Assembly: GCF_000717185.1 (NCBI RefSeq)
Contig: NZ_JNYE01000050.1
Coordinates: 1-64,000 of the forward strand
From: Kitasatospora phosalacinea
GTDB taxonomy: Bacteria > Actinomycetota > Actinomycetes > Streptomycetales > Streptomycetaceae
Reading direction: 5' to 3'
Length of the DNA: 64,000 nucleotides
Shown here: positions 52,455-63,271 of the stretch, one piece after another
How the letters are laid out: each line of letters opens with the position of its first letter
Position numbering within the stretch: the stretch's first letter is position 1
Notes under the pieces: model-generated
Told to the model about the DNA's origin: nothing
What the model saw: the letters and a program-made list of their open reading frames with translations, nothing else
Database searches by the model: none
Program-made: the position numbers and the translations under genes

Positions 52455-53423
52455 GTGAGCGACGTCCGTAACGTGATCATCATCGGTTCCGGCCCGTCCG
52501 GGTACACCGCTGCGCTGTACACCGCGCGCGCCTCCCTGAAGCCGCTGGTGTTCGAAGGAGCGGTCACGGCCGGCGGCGCCCTGATGAACACCACCGAGGT
52601 GGAGAACTTCCCGGGCTACCGCGACGGCATCATGGGCCCCGAGCTGATGGACAACATGCGCGCCCAGGCCGAGCGCTTCGGCGCCGAGCTGGTCCCGGAC
52701 GACATCGTCGCGGTCGACCTCACCGGCGACGTCAAGACCGTCACCGACTCCGAGGGCACCGTGCACCGCGCCCGCGCCGTGATCGTCGCGACCGGCTCGC
52801 AGCACCGCAAGCTCGACCTCCCCAACGAGGACAAGCTCTCCGGCCGCGGCGTCTCCTGGTGCGCGACCTGCGACGGCTTCTTCTTCCGCGACCAGGACAT
52901 CGCGGTGGTCGGCGGCGGCGACACCGCGCTGGAGGAGGCCACCTTCCTGTCCCGCTTCGCCCGCAGCGTCACGGTCATCCACCGCCGCAACTCGCTGCGC
53001 GCCTCCAAGGCGATGCAGGAGCGCGCCTTCGCCGACCCGAAGATCACCTTCGCCTGGGACAGCGCGGTCGAGGAGATCCACGGCGACCCGAAGCTCTCCG
53101 GCCTGACCCTGCGTGACACCAACACCGGAGACCTGCGCGAGCTGGCCGTCACCGGCCTGTTCATCGCGATCGGCCACGACCCGCGCACCGAGCTGTTCAA
53201 GGGCCAGCTCGACCTGGACGCCGAGGGCTACCTCAAGGTCGACGCCCCCTCCACCCGCACCAACGTCCCCGGCGTCTTCGCCGCGGGCGACGTGGTGGAC
53301 CACACCTACCGCCAGGCCATCACCGCCGCCGGCACCGGCTGCTCCGCCGCGCTGGACGCCGAGCGCTACCTGGCCGCGCTGGCCGACGCCGACGAGGCCC
53401 CGGCCGCCGTCGTCGCGGTCTGA
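52455..53423 (+). CDS. trxB: Thioredoxin-disulfide reductase
   Basis: 322 residues with the FAD loop [20 protein letters not shown], the redox pair CATC in [14 protein letters not shown], the NADPH loop [16 protein letters not shown] and the FAD motif [23 protein letters not shown]. It reduces thioredoxin with NADPH. GTG start at 52455 with GGAGA 5 bases upstream; the longer in-frame ATGs (52347 on) are not conserved. It is followed by trxA after 153 bases. Confidence 0.97.
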   Translation: MSDVRNVIIIGSGPSGYTAALYTARASLKPLVFEGAVTAGGALMNTTEVENFPGYRDGIMGPELMDNMRAQAERFGAELVPDDIVAVDLTGDVKTVTDSEGTVHRARAVIVATGSQHRKLDLPNEDKLSGRGVSWCATCDGFFFRDQDIAVVGGGDTALEEATFLSRFARSVTVIHRRNSLRASKAMQERAFADPKITFAWDSAVEEIHGDPKLSGLTLRDTNTGDLRELAVTGLFIAIGHDPRTELFKGQLDLDAEGYLKVDAPSTRTNVPGVFAAGDVVDHTYRQAITAAGTGCSAALDAERYLAALADADEAPAAVVAV

Positions 53424-53576
53424 CCCACCCGCACCACCCGCAGCACACCCCCGCAGTACCCGGCGGCCGCGGCGGACCTGACTCAGCACCAGGTCCGCCC
53501 CGGCGGAAGCAGAAACAGATCCGCCCCCGCCGTTGTTATCACTGACGCACCTCTCCTCCGACCCCAAGGAGTTCCC

Positions 53577-53903
53577 GTGGCCGGCGCCACCAAGGAAGTA
53601 ACCGACGCCACCTTCGACGCCGAGGTCCTCAAGAGCGACAAGCCCGTCCTCGTCGACTTCTGGGCCACCTGGTGCGGTCCGTGCCGCCAGGTCGCCCCGG
53701 TCCTGGAGGACATCGCGGCCGAGCACGGCGACAAGCTGTCCGTCGTCAAGCTCGACGTGGACGCCAACCAGGAGACCGCAGCGGCGTACAACGTGATCTC
53801 CATCCCGACGCTCAACGTCTACAAGGGCGGCGAACTGGTGAAGACCATCACCGGTGCCCGCCCGAAGGCCGCGCTGCTGCGCGAGCTCGCCGAGTACCTG
53901 TAG
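53577..53903 (+). CDS. trxA: Thioredoxin
   Basis: 108 residues with the WCGPC active site in VDFWATWCGPCRQVAP and the cis-Pro in ISIPTLNVYKGGE. GTG start with AAGGAG upstream. It receives electrons from TrxB and supports disulfide homeostasis. A 19-bp hairpin ends the transcript. Confidence 0.97.
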   Translation: MAGATKEVTDATFDAEVLKSDKPVLVDFWATWCGPCRQVAPVLEDIAAEHGDKLSVVKLDVDANQETAAAYNVISIPTLNVYKGGELVKTITGARPKAALLRELAEYL

Positions 53904-53916
53904 GTCCTCCCGCTCC

Positions 53917-53959
53917 GCCGAGGCGGCCCGGACGGATGATCCGTCCGGGCCGCCTCGGC
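53917..53959. terminator. 19-bp perfect hairpin after trxA
   Basis: Bases 53917-53935 pair with 53941-53959 around atgat, 14 bases after the trxA stop. Confidence 0.88.
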
Positions 53960-53970
53960 GTTCCCGGGGT

Positions 53971-54071
53971 GCTCCGAGGCTTCGTCAGGAAGCCCTGAGC
54001 GCGCGGGGGCCTCCGCCCGGCCGCGGGCCCCGGCGCTCCGGAGGCTTCGCTGAGAAGCCCTCAGCGCCGCG
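53971..54071. repeat. Two related hairpin copies between trxA and GNAT gene
   Basis: gctccgaggcttcgtcagga (from 53971) and gctccggaggcttcgctgag (from 54035) begin two ~35-base copies, each able to fold (ggcttc paired with gaagcc). They fill part of the 210-base gap left after the trxA terminator. Function unknown. Confidence 0.6.
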
Positions 54072-54169
54072 ACGGCCCGCCGGGGAGCGACCGCCCGGAG
54101 CGGAGGACCGCTCCACCGAAGCTCCCGAAGGCCCCTCGGCCCCGGCCCCGACAGCTCCCGGCCGCCCGC

Positions 54170-54787
54170 TCAGAACGGCCGCAGCGCCGGTTCGGTGCGC
54201 CGCCCGCCGAGCAGCCGCTCCAGCGCGCCCTCCACGTCCTCCTTCCAGGAGAGCGTGGTGCGCGCCTCCAACCGCAGCCGCGGGTACCGGTGGTGCGGCC
54301 GGACGGTCTTGAAGCCCACCGCCAGCAGGTGGTCGGCGGGCAGCACGCAGCTCGGCACCTCCCGCCCCTGCGCGCCGAACGCCTCGATCGCCCGGAAGCC
54401 GCGCCGGACCAGGTCCTTGGCCACCGACTGCACCAGCACCCGCCCCAGGCCCTGCCCCTGGAACTCCGGCAGCACCCGGGAGACCATCAGCTGCACCGCG
54501 TCCGGCGAGATCGGGCTGGTCGGGAAGGACTGCCCGCGCGGCACGTACGCGGGCGGAGCGTAGAGCACGAACCCGGCCGGGCGGTCGTCCACGTAGGCGA
54601 CCCGCCCGCAGGAGCCCCACTCCAGCAGCACGGCGGAGATCCACCCCTCCTTCTCCAACTCCCCCTTGCCGGCGTCCTGCGCGTCCCGCCCGCTGACCGG
54701 GTCGAGCTCCCAGAAGACGCAGGAGCGGCAGGTGTTCGGCAGATCCGAGAGGTTGTCCAGCGTCAGCGGAACGACCCTCCGTCCCAC
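54170..54787 (-). CDS. GNAT family acetyltransferase
   Basis: 205 residues. A Cys pair (NTCRSCVFWELD) near the start is followed by a GNAT fold with the acetyl-CoA loop MVSRVLPEFQGQGLGRVLVQSVAKDLVRRGFRAIEAF. The C-terminus (HHRYPRLRLEARTTLSWKED) is conserved at this locus in streptomycetes. The substrate is unknown. The GTG at 54787 has GGAGGAGGAGG upstream; an apparent earlier ATG at 54874 lies inside a parS site and is not a start. Convergent with trxA. Confidence 0.85.
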   Translation of the reverse strand: MGRRVVPLTLDNLSDLPNTCRSCVFWELDPVSGRDAQDAGKGELEKEGWISAVLLEWGSCGRVAYVDDRPAGFVLYAPPAYVPRGQSFPTSPISPDAVQLMVSRVLPEFQGQGLGRVLVQSVAKDLVRRGFRAIEAFGAQGREVPSCVLPADHLLAVGFKTVRPHHRYPRLRLEARTTLSWKEDVEGALERLLGGRRTEPALRPF

Positions 54788-54858
54788 GCCCGCACCTCCT
54801 CCTCCAGGCGGAAACGGTCCAGACCTCCAGTCTGCTCCGCCCGACGGAACGGGTGCAC

Positions 54859-54872
54859 GTTTCACGTGAAAC
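54859..54872. promoter_or_regulatory. parS: parS ParB site 9 (exact consensus)
   Basis: GTTTCACGTGAAAC, the exact consensus, in the gap between the GNAT gene and the parB stop. Confidence 0.95.
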
Positions 54873-54907
54873 ATGCACCCGTTGGTCCGCCGATCGTGCT
54901 CCCGGGG

Positions 54908-55978
54908 TCAGGACAGCGGCAGACCCCGCTCACCCGGGGCCAGACTGTCCAGGATCCGGTTCAGGTCCTCGACCGAACCGAACTCCAGTACCACCTTGCC
55001 CTTGCCGAACTTGCCGCCGCTCTGGGCGACCTCGACCTTGACCCTGGTCTCGAAGCGGTCGGAGAGGCGCCCGGCCAGCTCCTCGAAGGCCGGGGTCGGC
55101 AGCGGCTCCGCCCGCGGGGCCCGCTTCTTCGGCTCGATGCCCGCCAGCAGCTTGGCCGCCTCCTCGGTGGAGCGCACCGACAGCCCCTCGGAGACCACCC
55201 GGTGGGCCAGCTTCTCCTGCTGCTCGGGACCCGACACCATCAGGATCGCCTTGGCGTGCCCGGCGCTGACCTCCCCCGCGGCGACCTTCAGCTGCACCGA
55301 CACCGGCAGGGTCATCAGCCGCAGCGTGTTGGACACGTGCGGCCGCGACTTGCCGACCCGGTTCGCCAACTCCTCGTGCGTGCACCCGAAGTCGCGCAGC
55401 AGCTGGTCGTAGGCGGCCGCCTCCTCCAGCGCGTTCAGCTCGGCCCGGTGCAGGTTCTCCAGCAGCGCGTCCAGCAGCAGCTTGTCGTCGTCGGTGGCCC
55501 GGACGATCGCCGGGATGACGTCGAGACCGGCCTCCCGGGAGGCCCGCCAGCGGCGCTCACCCATGATCAGCTCGTACCGGTCGGGACCGGTCTGACGGAC
55601 CACCACGGGCTGCAGCAGGCCGACCTCCTTGATCGAGGCGACCAGTTCGGCGAGCTTCTCCTCGTCGAACACCTCGCGCGGCTGGCGCGGGTTGGGACGG
55701 ATCGACTCCAGCGGCAGCTCGGCGAACCGGGCGCCGTTCACCGGGGTCAGCGCCGCTTCCAGGACGCTGCGGCGCTGGTCGCCCGCCAGCTCCCGCAGGC
55801 TCTCCGCGGCGGCCTTGGCGGCCACCGTGCCGCGGTCGGTCGGGACCGGCACCACCGGCACCACCGTGACCGTCCCGGGCTCGGCCGGCTCGGCCGGAGC
55901 TCCCCCGGCGGCCGCCGGCTGGGTCGCCGGGATCAGCGCCCCCAGACCCCTGCCCAGACCCCTGCGCGTGCCACTCAC
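54908..55978 (-). CDS. parB: Chromosome partitioning protein ParB
   Basis: 356 residues. A short [11 protein letters not shown] start motif binds ParA. The ParB/Srx CTPase domain has [40 protein letters not shown] and [18 protein letters not shown]. The helix-turn-helix that reads parS is [23 protein letters not shown]. The C-terminus is a dimerisation domain after [11 protein letters not shown]. It loads on parS and forms the segregation complex. The GTG overlaps the parA stop by 4 bases. Confidence 0.97.
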   Translation of the reverse strand: MSGTRRGLGRGLGALIPATQPAAAGGAPAEPAEPGTVTVVPVVPVPTDRGTVAAKAAAESLRELAGDQRRSVLEAALTPVNGARFAELPLESIRPNPRQPREVFDEEKLAELVASIKEVGLLQPVVVRQTGPDRYELIMGERRWRASREAGLDVIPAIVRATDDDKLLLDALLENLHRAELNALEEAAAYDQLLRDFGCTHEELANRVGKSRPHVSNTLRLMTLPVSVQLKVAAGEVSAGHAKAILMVSGPEQQEKLAHRVVSEGLSVRSTEEAAKLLAGIEPKKRAPRAEPLPTPAFEELAGRLSDRFETRVKVEVAQSGGKFGKGKVVLEFGSVEDLNRILDSLAPGERGLPLS

Positions 55979-56970
55979 CGCTTGCCCTCCATCGAACTGT
56001 GCTGTGCCGTCGGCGCGGACGTCTCCCCGCCGCTGCGCGGCGGAACGACCGCCGCGCCCGCCGCCCGGTGCCGCCCGACCGTCGTCTTGGCGACCTCGGC
56101 CCGCAACGCCAGCTCGCGCGCCGCCTCCAGGTAGGAGAGCGCACCGGTGGAGCCCGGGTCGTAGCTCAGCACGGTCTGCCCGTAGCTGGGCGCCTCGGAG
56201 ATGCGCACCGACCGCGGGATGGCAGTGCTCAGCACCTCCTTCTCGAAGTGCGTCCGCACCTCCTCGGCGACCTGCGCGGCCAGCCTGGTCCGGGCGTCGT
56301 ACATGGTGAGCAGGATCGTCGACACGTGCAGCGAGGGGTTCAGGTGCGCCCGCACCAGCTCCACGTTGCGCAGCAGCTGGCCGAGGCCCTCCAGCGCGTA
56401 GTACTCGCACTGGATCGGGATCAGCACCTCCTGGCCGGCCACCATCGCGTTGACGGTCAGCAGCCCCAGCGAGGGCGGGCAGTCGATCAGCACGTAGTCC
56501 AGCGGCTGCTCGTACGCGGCGATGGCGCGCTGCAGTCGGCTCTCCCGGGCGACCAGCGAGACCAGTTCGATCTCGGCGCCCGCCAGGTCGATGGTGGCCG
56601 GGCAGCAGAACAGCCCCTCCACGTCGACCACCGGCTGCACCACGTCGGCCAGCGGCTTGCCCTCGACCAGCACGTCGTAGATCGACGGCACCTCGGCGTG
56701 GTGGTCGATGCCGAGCGCGGTCGAGGCGTTGCCCTGCGGGTCGAGATCGATGACCAGCACCCGGAGCCCGTGCATGGCCAGTCCGGCGGCCAGGTTGACG
56801 GTGGTGGTGGTCTTGCCCACCCCGCCCTTCTGGTTGGCGACCACCATGACCCGGGTCGCGGCGGGCCGGGGCAGCGCTTCCCCGGTGTGCCCGACGGCCG
56901 GCGCGGCGGTCTGCGCAGCCCGGGCGACGGGGGTGTCATCCACCTGATCGACGATCTCCGACTCCTGCAT
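55975..56970 (-). CDS. parA: Chromosome partitioning ATPase ParA
   Basis: 331 residues from the ATG at 56970 ([12 protein letters not shown]). Deviant Walker A is [32 protein letters not shown] and [17 protein letters not shown] complete the MinD/ParA signature. It drives ParB-parS complexes along the nucleoid during sporulation-associated segregation. The exact start is uncertain because no RBS is clear upstream; an in-frame extension would cover the parS site at 56981. Confidence 0.95.
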   Translation of the reverse strand: MQESEIVDQVDDTPVARAAQTAAPAVGHTGEALPRPAATRVMVVANQKGGVGKTTTTVNLAAGLAMHGLRVLVIDLDPQGNASTALGIDHHAEVPSIYDVLVEGKPLADVVQPVVDVEGLFCCPATIDLAGAEIELVSLVARESRLQRAIAAYEQPLDYVLIDCPPSLGLLTVNAMVAGQEVLIPIQCEYYALEGLGQLLRNVELVRAHLNPSLHVSTILLTMYDARTRLAAQVAEEVRTHFEKEVLSTAIPRSVRISEAPSYGQTVLSYDPGSTGALSYLEAARELALRAEVAKTTVGRHRAAGAAVVPPRSGGETSAPTAQHSSMEGKR

Positions 56971-56980
56971 GGGGGTCAGT

Positions 56981-56994
56981 GTTTCACGTGAAAC
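56981..56994. promoter_or_regulatory. parS: parS ParB site 10 (exact consensus)
   Basis: GTTTCACGTGAAAC, 11 bases upstream of the parA ATG; positioned for autorepression. Confidence 0.95.
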
Positions 56995-57077
56995 CTGGCC
57001 CGCGACAGTCACCTCCGGGTGACGGTCCCGGGCCCGGGTGCGGTCTTGATCAAGTACGCCGGAGAGCAGGAAGCGAC

Positions 57078-57091
57078 GTTTCACGTGGAAC
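57078..57091. promoter_or_regulatory. parS: parS-like ParB site 11
   Basis: GTTTCACGTGGAAC in the rsmG-parA gap, 97 bp from site 10. Confidence 0.9.
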
Positions 57092-57213
57092 ACGATGCCC
57101 GGATTGTCGGGATCAACCGGTACGACACTCCGAGCCCGACCCCACCGGCACCCCAACGGAAACGGGGCGGGCGGCCCACCGGCCACCCGCCCCGAACACC
57201 AGTACCAGGCCGC

Positions 57214-57990
57214 TCAGCGCCGCCCGCGACCGCCGCCGCGCCGCGCCGCGCCCTCGCTGCCCTTGCCGCCGCGCCCCGCCCGGGCCGCCTTGGCTCGCCG
57301 GGTGGCCGCCTTCACGCCGCCGGGGCTCTCCCCCGCCTCCACCCGCACCACCCGGGTCGGGGTCACCAGCAGGCCCTCCCCGACGCCGATCACCGACCAC
57401 TTCACCGCACCGAGCCGGGTCAGCGCCGCCCGCGACTCCGCCAGCTCCTGCTCGGCGGTGTCGCCCTTCAGCGCCAGCATCTGCCCGTACGGGCGCAGCA
57501 GCGGCATGCCCCAGCCGGCCAGCCGGTCCAGCGGCGCCACCGCGCGGGCGGTCACCACGTCCACCGCCAGCTTGCCGACCGTCTCCTCGGCCCGGCCGCG
57601 CAGCACCGTGACGTTCTCCAGGCCGAGCTCGCGGACCACCTCCTCCAGGAAGGTGGTGCGCCGCAGCAGCGGCTCCAGCAGGGTGACCGACACGTCGGGG
57701 CGGGCCAGCGCCACCGGGATGCCCGGCAGGCCGGCGCCCGAACCGACGTCGCACAGCGAGACCTCGGCGGGCAGCAGTTCGGCCAGCACCGCGCAGTTGA
57801 GCACGTGCCGGTCCCACAGCCGGGGCACCTCGCGCGGGCCGATCAGCCCGCGCTGCACCCCGGCGGTCGCCAGCAGCTCGGTGTAGCGCACGGCCTGCGG
57901 CAGCCGATCGCCGAAGATCCGTCCCGCCGCCTCCGGAGTCTCGCCCGGCCCCTCCAGCGGCGCCTCGGCCTCCGTGCCGTCCCTGTCCAT
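57214..57990 (-). CDS. rsmG: 16S rRNA (guanine-527-N7)-methyltransferase RsmG
   Basis: 258 residues. [21 protein letters not shown] and the SAM loop [21 protein letters not shown] are RsmG signatures; [19 protein letters not shown] and [11 protein letters not shown] follow. The C-terminal ~40 residues are Arg/Gly/Lys-rich. It methylates 16S rRNA G527. ATG at 57990 with GGAGAAG upstream. In streptomycetes rsmG loss is tied to low-level streptomycin resistance. Confidence 0.96.
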   Translation of the reverse strand: MDRDGTEAEAPLEGPGETPEAAGRIFGDRLPQAVRYTELLATAGVQRGLIGPREVPRLWDRHVLNCAVLAELLPAEVSLCDVGSGAGLPGIPVALARPDVSVTLLEPLLRRTTFLEEVVRELGLENVTVLRGRAEETVGKLAVDVVTARAVAPLDRLAGWGMPLLRPYGQMLALKGDTAEQELAESRAALTRLGAVKWSVIGVGEGLLVTPTRVVRVEAGESPGGVKAATRRAKAARAGRGGKGSEGAARRGGGRGRR

Positions 57991-58036
57991 CTCTGCTTCT
58001 CCGCTCACCGTCGAATCCACCCGCCGTACCAGCACT

Positions 58037-58050
58037 GTTCCACGTGAAAC
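58037..58050. promoter_or_regulatory. parS: parS-like ParB site 12
   Basis: GTTCCACGTGAAAC in the rsmG-jag gap. Confidence 0.9.
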
Positions 58051-58129
58051 ACCACTCCGCCGCAGAGCCGACGACCCCGCCCGCGCGAGGCGGGCGGGGT
58101 CGGACGCCGGAACGGCAGCACCACCGGCA

Positions 58130-58651
58130 TCAAGCCGGCAGCACGACCACGCAGCGCTGGGGCTCCTCGCCCTCCGACTCGCTGCGCAGCCCCGCGGCGG
58201 CCACCGCGTCGTGCACCACCTTGCGCTCGAACGGGGTCATCGGCCGCAGCTTGACCTGCTCGCCGGTGCTCTTGACCCGCTCGGAGGCCTCCGCGCCCAG
58301 CTCCGCCAGCTCGGCCCGCTTGCGCGCCCGGAAGCCCGCGACGTCCAGCATCAGGCGGCTGCGCTCACCGGTCTCCCGGTGCACGGCCAGCCGGGTCAGC
58401 TCCTGGAGCGCCTCCAGCACCTCGCCGTCCTGGCCCACCAGCCGCTGCAGCGTCCGGTCGTCGCCCTCGCTGACGATGGAGACCAGCGCCCGGTCCCCCT
58501 CGACGTCCATGTCGATGTCGCCGTCCAGGTCCGCGATGTCCAGCAGACCCTCCAGGTAGTCGGCGGCGATGTCACCCTCGTGCTCCAGACGCGAGAGGGC
58601 GCTCTCACCGGCCGGGGCGGTGTCGACGGCGGAGGTGGTGCCATCCGTCAC
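58130..58651 (-). CDS. jag: Jag/KhpB-like R3H RNA-binding protein
   Basis: 173 residues: an acidic N-terminus ([20 protein letters not shown]), a KH-like central domain ([37 protein letters not shown]) and a C-terminal R3H domain ([29 protein letters not shown]). It binds RNA and is encoded next to yidC in most bacteria. GTG start with AAGGAG upstream. Confidence 0.93.
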   Translation of the reverse strand: MTDGTTSAVDTAPAGESALSRLEHEGDIAADYLEGLLDIADLDGDIDMDVEGDRALVSIVSEGDDRTLQRLVGQDGEVLEALQELTRLAVHRETGERSRLMLDVAGFRARKRAELAELGAEASERVKSTGEQVKLRPMTPFERKVVHDAVAAAGLRSESEGEEPQRCVVVLPA

Positions 58652-58707
58652 AGGTGGACTCCTTCGGAAACGAGGCCCTCGGGTGGGGCCGAGAACGAGG
58701 GTGGGGA

Positions 58708-59913
58708 CTACTTCTTCTTCGGCCGCTGGCCGGCCTGGCCACCGCGCCGCGGCTGCTGGCGCTGCCCCTGGCCCGGCTGGGCCCCCGGCTTCGACCCGCC
58801 CGCCTTCGCACCGGACTTCCCGGCCCCGGCCGACGCGGCCTCGGACGGCTTGGCCTCGACCGGCCCGGCCTCCGCCCCGTCCGCCGCGGTCGCGTCCGCC
58901 GCGTCCTGCGCGTCCGCCTGCTCCCCGGTGTGCGGCTGGTGGGCGGCCGACGCCTGGCGCTGGGCCTTGCTCTGCTTGCGCGGCTGCTGGCGGCGCACCT
59001 GCACGCTCTCCGCGACCGCGGCCTGGGCGGCGGCCTCCGCGCCCTTGGGGTTCTTGGAGCCGGTGAGCATCGCCACCAGGCCGACCTTCTGGATCGAGCC
59101 GTCCGGGTTGATCCGGCCGGCCTTCTTCAGCCGCGCCTGGCGCTCGTCCCACGCCCGGCTGCCCGGCGTCGGGTTGTTGCGGATGACGACCAGCTGCTGG
59201 CCCATCGACCAGACGTTGGTGGTGAGCCAGTAGACCAGCACACCGACCGGGAAGTTGATGCCCATCACGGCGAACATGACCGGGAAGACGTACATCAGCA
59301 TCTTCTGCTGCTGCATGAACGGCGTCTTGACCGAGAGGTCGACGTTCTTGGTCATCAGCTGGCGCTGGGTGACGAACTGCGACAGCGACATCAGCACGAT
59401 CATGACCGCGCAGACGATCTGGATGTGGACGCTGTCCGCACCGACGAACTTGGCCGACAGCGGTGCGCCGAAGATGTGCGCCTGCTTGGCGCTCTCCAGC
59501 AGCGGCTGGTCGATCACGCCGATCGTCTTGTCGTTGGCGATCGAGGCCAGCACGCCGTAGAGGGCGGTGAAGAACGGCGCCTGCACGAGGATCGGAAGGC
59601 ACGAGGAGAACGGGTTGGTGCCCGCCTCCTTGTACAGCTTCATCATCTCTTCGGACTGGCGCTGCTTGTCGTTCTTGTAGCGCTCCTGGATGGCCTTCAT
59701 CTTCGGCTGGATCGCCTGCATGGCCCGGGTCGCCTTGATCTGCTTCACGAAGAGCGGGATCAGGCAGATCCGGATGACGACCACCATCATCACGATGGAC
59801 AGCCCCCACGCCAGGCCGCCGTCGGGGTCGAAGACGTGGCTGAACAGCGAGTGGAACTGGACGATGATCCAGGACACCGCTGTGTAGAGGGGACTCAGAA
59901 AACCGAAGGTCAC
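58708..59913 (-). CDS. yidC: Membrane protein insertase YidC
   Basis: 401 residues, starting [23 protein letters not shown]. The insertase core has the cytoplasmic hairpin ([34 protein letters not shown]) and five membrane segments (the Oxa1/YidC conserved region [69 protein letters not shown]). A 130-residue basic and Ala/Gln-rich tail follows. It inserts and folds membrane proteins. The GTG lies 3 bases after the yidD stop. Confidence 0.95.
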   Translation of the reverse strand: MTFGFLSPLYTAVSWIIVQFHSLFSHVFDPDGGLAWGLSIVMMVVVIRICLIPLFVKQIKATRAMQAIQPKMKAIQERYKNDKQRQSEEMMKLYKEAGTNPFSSCLPILVQAPFFTALYGVLASIANDKTIGVIDQPLLESAKQAHIFGAPLSAKFVGADSVHIQIVCAVMIVLMSLSQFVTQRQLMTKNVDLSVKTPFMQQQKMLMYVFPVMFAVMGINFPVGVLVYWLTTNVWSMGQQLVVIRNNPTPGSRAWDERQARLKKAGRINPDGSIQKVGLVAMLTGSKNPKGAEAAAQAAVAESVQVRRQQPRKQSKAQRQASAAHQPHTGEQADAQDAADATAADGAEAGPVEAKPSEAASAGAGKSGAKAGGSKPGAQPGQGQRQQPRRGGQAGQRPKKK

Positions 59914-59916
59914 CGG

Positions 59917-60231
59917 TCAGACTCCTTGGGCATCGGGCTTCGCCACCGGCTCCGGCTCGGCGGTCCCGCTCGTGGGGTTCAGCAGATTGCGCAGCCGGCG
60001 GTGCCACACCGGGTGCTTTCGCGGCGGAACGTGGTCAACCCCACCGGGAGACCAAGGGTTGCAGCGCAGGATGCGCCAGCCGGTCAGCCAACCGCCCTTG
60101 ATCGCGCCGTGGACGCGAACCGCCTCGTACCCGTAGCGCGAGCACGAGGGGTAATAACGGCACACCGGACCGAGCAGCGGACTAATGGTCCACTGGTAGA
60201 GCCTGATCAGGCCCATCAGCAGGTACTTCAT
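59917..60231 (-). CDS. yidD: Membrane protein insertion efficiency factor YidD
   Basis: 104 residues. It begins [34 protein letters not shown] and has [21 protein letters not shown], the conserved Cys-bearing core. The tail from GVDHVP onward is lineage-specific. It assists YidC-dependent insertion. ATGA overlap with rnpA. Confidence 0.95.
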   Translation of the reverse strand: MKYLLMGLIRLYQWTISPLLGPVCRYYPSCSRYGYEAVRVHGAIKGGWLTGWRILRCNPWSPGGVDHVPPRKHPVWHRRLRNLLNPTSGTAEPEPVAKPDAQGV

Positions 60232-60656
60232 CGCCCTGTTCCCGTCGGGGCACCGCCGGTCGGCTCCGACCTGAGCAGGCGGCGCAGGGCCGCGTCCAGG
60301 TCGTGCTCGAGGTCCGGGTACGAGGCCGTCGCCGCAGCCGGCAGCGCCCGTACCACTATCAGGCTACCTGTGGGCAACCGGGACAGACGCTCGCGGACCA
60401 GGTGACGCAGCCGACGCTTCACCGCGTTGCGGACCACTGCCGGCCCCACTGCCTTGCTCACGACGAAACCCGCACGCGCCGGAGGAAGCCCCTCGGCGAC
60501 GTGCGGGTGTGAGTCGCTGTTCCGGTCGGCGCCCGTGTCGGGGTCCACCTCTCTGTGGAGGTGGACCACCAGCAGGGGCCGACCTGCGCGGCGACCGCGT
60601 TTCACCGCGGTCGCGAAGTCCTGGCGCCGCCGCAGCCGATTCTCGGTGGGCAGCAC
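60228..60656 (-). CDS. rnpA: Ribonuclease P protein component
   Basis: 142 residues from GTG at 60656 ([32 protein letters not shown]). The RNA-binding core [29 protein letters not shown] is the RnpA RNR signature. It supports M1 RNA in tRNA 5' maturation. Its start lies 19 bases downstream of the rpmH stop; the earlier in-frame ATG at 60737 falls within rpmH. Confidence 0.95.
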   Translation of the reverse strand: MLPTENRLRRRQDFATAVKRGRRAGRPLLVVHLHREVDPDTGADRNSDSHPHVAEGLPPARAGFVVSKAVGPAVVRNAVKRRLRHLVRERLSRLPTGSLIVVRALPAAATASYPDLEHDLDAALRRLLRSEPTGGAPTGTGR

Positions 60657-60675
60657 TGCAGACCCTCTGCGCGGA

Positions 60676-60813
60676 TCAGGCGGACAGGGCGCTGCGGCCC
60701 TTGGCGCGGCGGTTCGCCAGGATGGCGCGGCCGGCACGGGTACGCATGCGCAGCCGGAAGCCGTGGGTCTTGGCGCGACGACGGTTGTTCGGCTGGAAGG
60801 TGCGCTTGCTCAC
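60676..60813 (-). CDS. rpmH: 50S ribosomal protein L34
   Basis: 45 residues: [44 protein letters not shown] after a GTG start with AGGAG upstream. First gene of the minus-strand rpmH-rnpA-yidD-yidC-jag cluster, divergent from dnaA. Confidence 0.97.
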   Translation of the reverse strand: MSKRTFQPNNRRRAKTHGFRLRMRTRAGRAILANRRAKGRSALSA

Positions 60814-61253
60814 TCGGGGGCTCCTGGGGTGAATCGTAGGATGACGGGGAGTCGCTTGGCCGTCACCGTGCGTCCGCGCGATCTCCCCTTGCACTGGGAA
60901 ATCCGGCTCCGGGCCCAGATCTGCTGGGCTGAGGAACACCACGGCGCCCGTGCTGCGCGCGTCATGGAAGCGGGCGGACCCGCGGACATGCGGCAGCGGC
61001 CATCGACAACTCGACCTGGTTACGGTACGCGGGAGCGGGTCCGAGGGTCAAACCAGGTGGCCGCCGCGCCGTTGCCCACAGCCTGTGGACAAGCAACTTG
61101 AATCAGCTCTGCGCGCTGACTACCGTTGCAGGACTTGTCTCTTTTGTTCTGTGCTCGCGGCCGCAACGGCGCCGCGCCACCCGAACCCCTCCCCTCCCCC
61201 TTCCCGGACCTTGCCTGGCTCCCCCTGCTCGGGGAACGAGAAAGCGTGTACCA
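60814..61253. promoter_or_regulatory. rpmH-dnaA divergent control region with DnaA boxes
   Basis: 440 bases with no supportable gene. DnaA boxes ttgcccaca (61072-61080, plus) and tgtggacaa (61084-61092, minus; TTGTCCACA on the other strand) face each other 160-180 bases before the dnaA start. They are placed for dnaA autoregulation, as described in streptomycetes. Confidence 0.8.
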
Positions 61254-63128
61254 GTGGCTGATGTCAACAGCGATCTCGTCCTGATGTGGTCGAGGGTCGT
61301 CGAGCGACTGGTCAGCGACAGCGATGTCGTGGAGAAGGACAAGAACTGGGTGCGCCGCACCCAGCCGATGTGGATGATGCACGACACCGCCCTGCTCGCG
61401 GCGCCCAACGAGTTCGCCAAGCAGGTGCTGGAGGGCCGGCTGCTGCCGCAGCTGACCGACGCCATCTCGCAGGAGTTCGGGCGGCAGGTCCGGATCGCGG
61501 TGATGGTGGACGCCAACGCCGCCCCGGCCGGCGAGCCGGAGCAGGACCCGGAGCTCGACCCGGAGCCGGTGCCGGAGTGGCCGCACCCGCGTCCCGAGCA
61601 GTCCTACCCGGCGCGCGTCGAGCAGCCGTACCCCACCCGGGCCGAGCAGCCCTACCCGGCCGGGCCGGGGGGCTACCAGCAGCAGGGGCCGCCGCCCGGG
61701 GCCTGGCCGGGCCGGGGCGGGGACGACTACCAGCGCCCGCCGTACCAGTCCCCGGGGTACCCGGCGGCCGAGCCCTACCGCGCGCCCGCCCAGGGGCCGT
61801 ACCGCGACCACCAGCCCGGCGCCGAGGCCGGCGGCTGGGGCGAGTCGGCCCCGGTGCCCGAGCGGCGTCCGGACCCGGCGCCGCGGCGCTCGCACCGCCC
61901 GGGCCCGGACTCGGCGCAGGGCGACCTGTTCGGCGGGGCGCTCGGCTCCCCGGACGAGGACCGGCCGCGCCAGGGCGGCGCCCGCCGCGGCGCCCGGCCC
62001 GCCGCCCAGCCGCAGCACGGCCAGGTCGAGCGCCCCCCCGGCGTCCCGGCCCCGCCCGGCGCCCCCCCGGCGGGCGGCCCGCGCAAGGACGAGCCGAACG
62101 CCCGGCTGAACCCCAAGTACCTGTTCGACACCTTCGTGATCGGCGCCTCCAACCGCTTCGCGCACGCCGCGGCGGTGGCGGTCGCCGAGGCGCCCGCGAA
62201 GGCGTACAACCCGCTCTTCGTCTACGGCGAGTCCGGCCTCGGCAAGACCCACCTGCTGCACGCCATCGGGCACTACTCGCGCAGCCTGTTCCCGGGCACC
62301 CGGGTGCGGTACGTGAGCTCGGAGGAGTTCACCAACGAGTTCATCAACTCGATCCGGGACGGCAAGGCGGACGCGTTCCGCAAGCGCTACCGGGACATCG
62401 ACATCCTGCTGGTCGACGACATCCAGTTCCTGGCCAGCAAGGAGTCGACGCAGGAGGAGTTCTTCCACACCTTCAACACCCTGCACAACGCGAACAAGCA
62501 GATCGTCCTCTCGTCGGACCGGCCGCCCAAGCAGCTGATCACCCTGGAGGACCGGCTGCGCAACCGCTTCGAGTGGGGGCTGATCACCGACGTCACCCCG
62601 CCGGAGCTGGAGACCCGGATCGCGATCCTGCGCAAGAAGGCGATCCAGGAGCAGCTGAACGCCCCGGCCGACGTGCTGGAGTTCATCGCCTCCCGGATCA
62701 CCCGCAACATCCGGGAGCTGGAGGGCGCGCTGATCCGGGTCACCGCGTTCGCCAACCTGAACCGGGCCCCGGTCGACCTGGAGCTGGCCGGGATCGTCCT
62801 GAAGGACCTGATCCCGGGCGGGGACGAGGACGCCGGGCTGGAGATCACCGCGCAGGTGATCATGCAGCAGACCGCCGCGTACTTCGGCCTGGGCGTCGAG
62901 GACCTGTGCGGCTCCTCGCGCAGCCGGGTGCTGGTGACGGCCCGTCAGATCGCCATGTACCTGTGCCGGGAGCTGACCGACCTGTCGCTGCCGAAGATCG
63001 GCGCCCAGTTCGGCGGCCGGGACCACACCACGGTGATGCACGCGGACCGCAAGATCCGCTCGCTGATGGCCGAGCGCCGGTCCATCTACAACCAGGTCAC
63101 CGAGTTGACCAACCGCATCAAGAGCTAG
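61254..63128 (+). CDS. dnaA: Chromosomal replication initiator protein DnaA
   Basis: 624 residues from the GTG at 61254 ([19 protein letters not shown], matching streptomycete DnaA starts). Domain I (about 1-90) has [16 protein letters not shown]. Domain II (95-280) is a Pro/Tyr/Gly/Arg-rich linker with PYP and YQ repeats, much longer than in E. coli. Domain III has Walker [18 protein letters not shown] (around residue 325), Walker [13 protein letters not shown] and sensor regions. Domain IV carries the DnaA-box helix and signature [20 protein letters not shown]. It opens oriC. A candidate terminator hairpin follows. Confidence 0.97.
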   Translation: MADVNSDLVLMWSRVVERLVSDSDVVEKDKNWVRRTQPMWMMHDTALLAAPNEFAKQVLEGRLLPQLTDAISQEFGRQVRIAVMVDANAAPAGEPEQDPELDPEPVPEWPHPRPEQSYPARVEQPYPTRAEQPYPAGPGGYQQQGPPPGAWPGRGGDDYQRPPYQSPGYPAAEPYRAPAQGPYRDHQPGAEAGGWGESAPVPERRPDPAPRRSHRPGPDSAQGDLFGGALGSPDEDRPRQGGARRGARPAAQPQHGQVERPPGVPAPPGAPPAGGPRKDEPNARLNPKYLFDTFVIGASNRFAHAAAVAVAEAPAKAYNPLFVYGESGLGKTHLLHAIGHYSRSLFPGTRVRYVSSEEFTNEFINSIRDGKADAFRKRYRDIDILLVDDIQFLASKESTQEEFFHTFNTLHNANKQIVLSSDRPPKQLITLEDRLRNRFEWGLITDVTPPELETRIAILRKKAIQEQLNAPADVLEFIASRITRNIRELEGALIRVTAFANLNRAPVDLELAGIVLKDLIPGGDEDAGLEITAQVIMQQTAAYFGLGVEDLCGSSRSRVLVTARQIAMYLCRELTDLSLPKIGAQFGGRDHTTVMHADRKIRSLMAERRSIYNQVTELTNRIKS

Positions 63129-63140
63129 CTAACAAAAGTC

Positions 63141-63184
63141 GGACACCGTGCGGAGCGGCCGGAACGGCACCGCACGGGATGTCC
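63141..63184. terminator. Candidate dnaA terminator
   Basis: ggacaccgtgcgg (63141-63153) pairs imperfectly with ccgcacgggatgtcc (63170-63184), 12 bases after the dnaA stop. Confidence 0.45.
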
Positions 63185-63271
63185 AAAAGCCTTCAGCACA
63201 AGGGTAGTTGACGCCTCGTAGGGGAGTCGGGCCAGGGCGGCCCGGCTCCCCTTCCGCATGCTCGGGACGTG

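Noticed and set aside
51466..52458. 330-residue continuous anti-sigma ORF
   Set aside because: Its second half is Arg/Pro/Ser nonsense that runs into the trxB start, while the other frame encodes the TM helix and a sensible domain.
54785..54874. Longer GNAT start at the ATG 54874 (MFHVKR)
   Set aside because: That ATG lies in and reads through the parS palindrome; GTG 54787 has a strong GGAGGAGGAGG site.
55975..57186. 403-residue ParA start at 57186
   Set aside because: The extension reads through two parS sites and has no family similarity; ATG 56970 gives a normal ParA.
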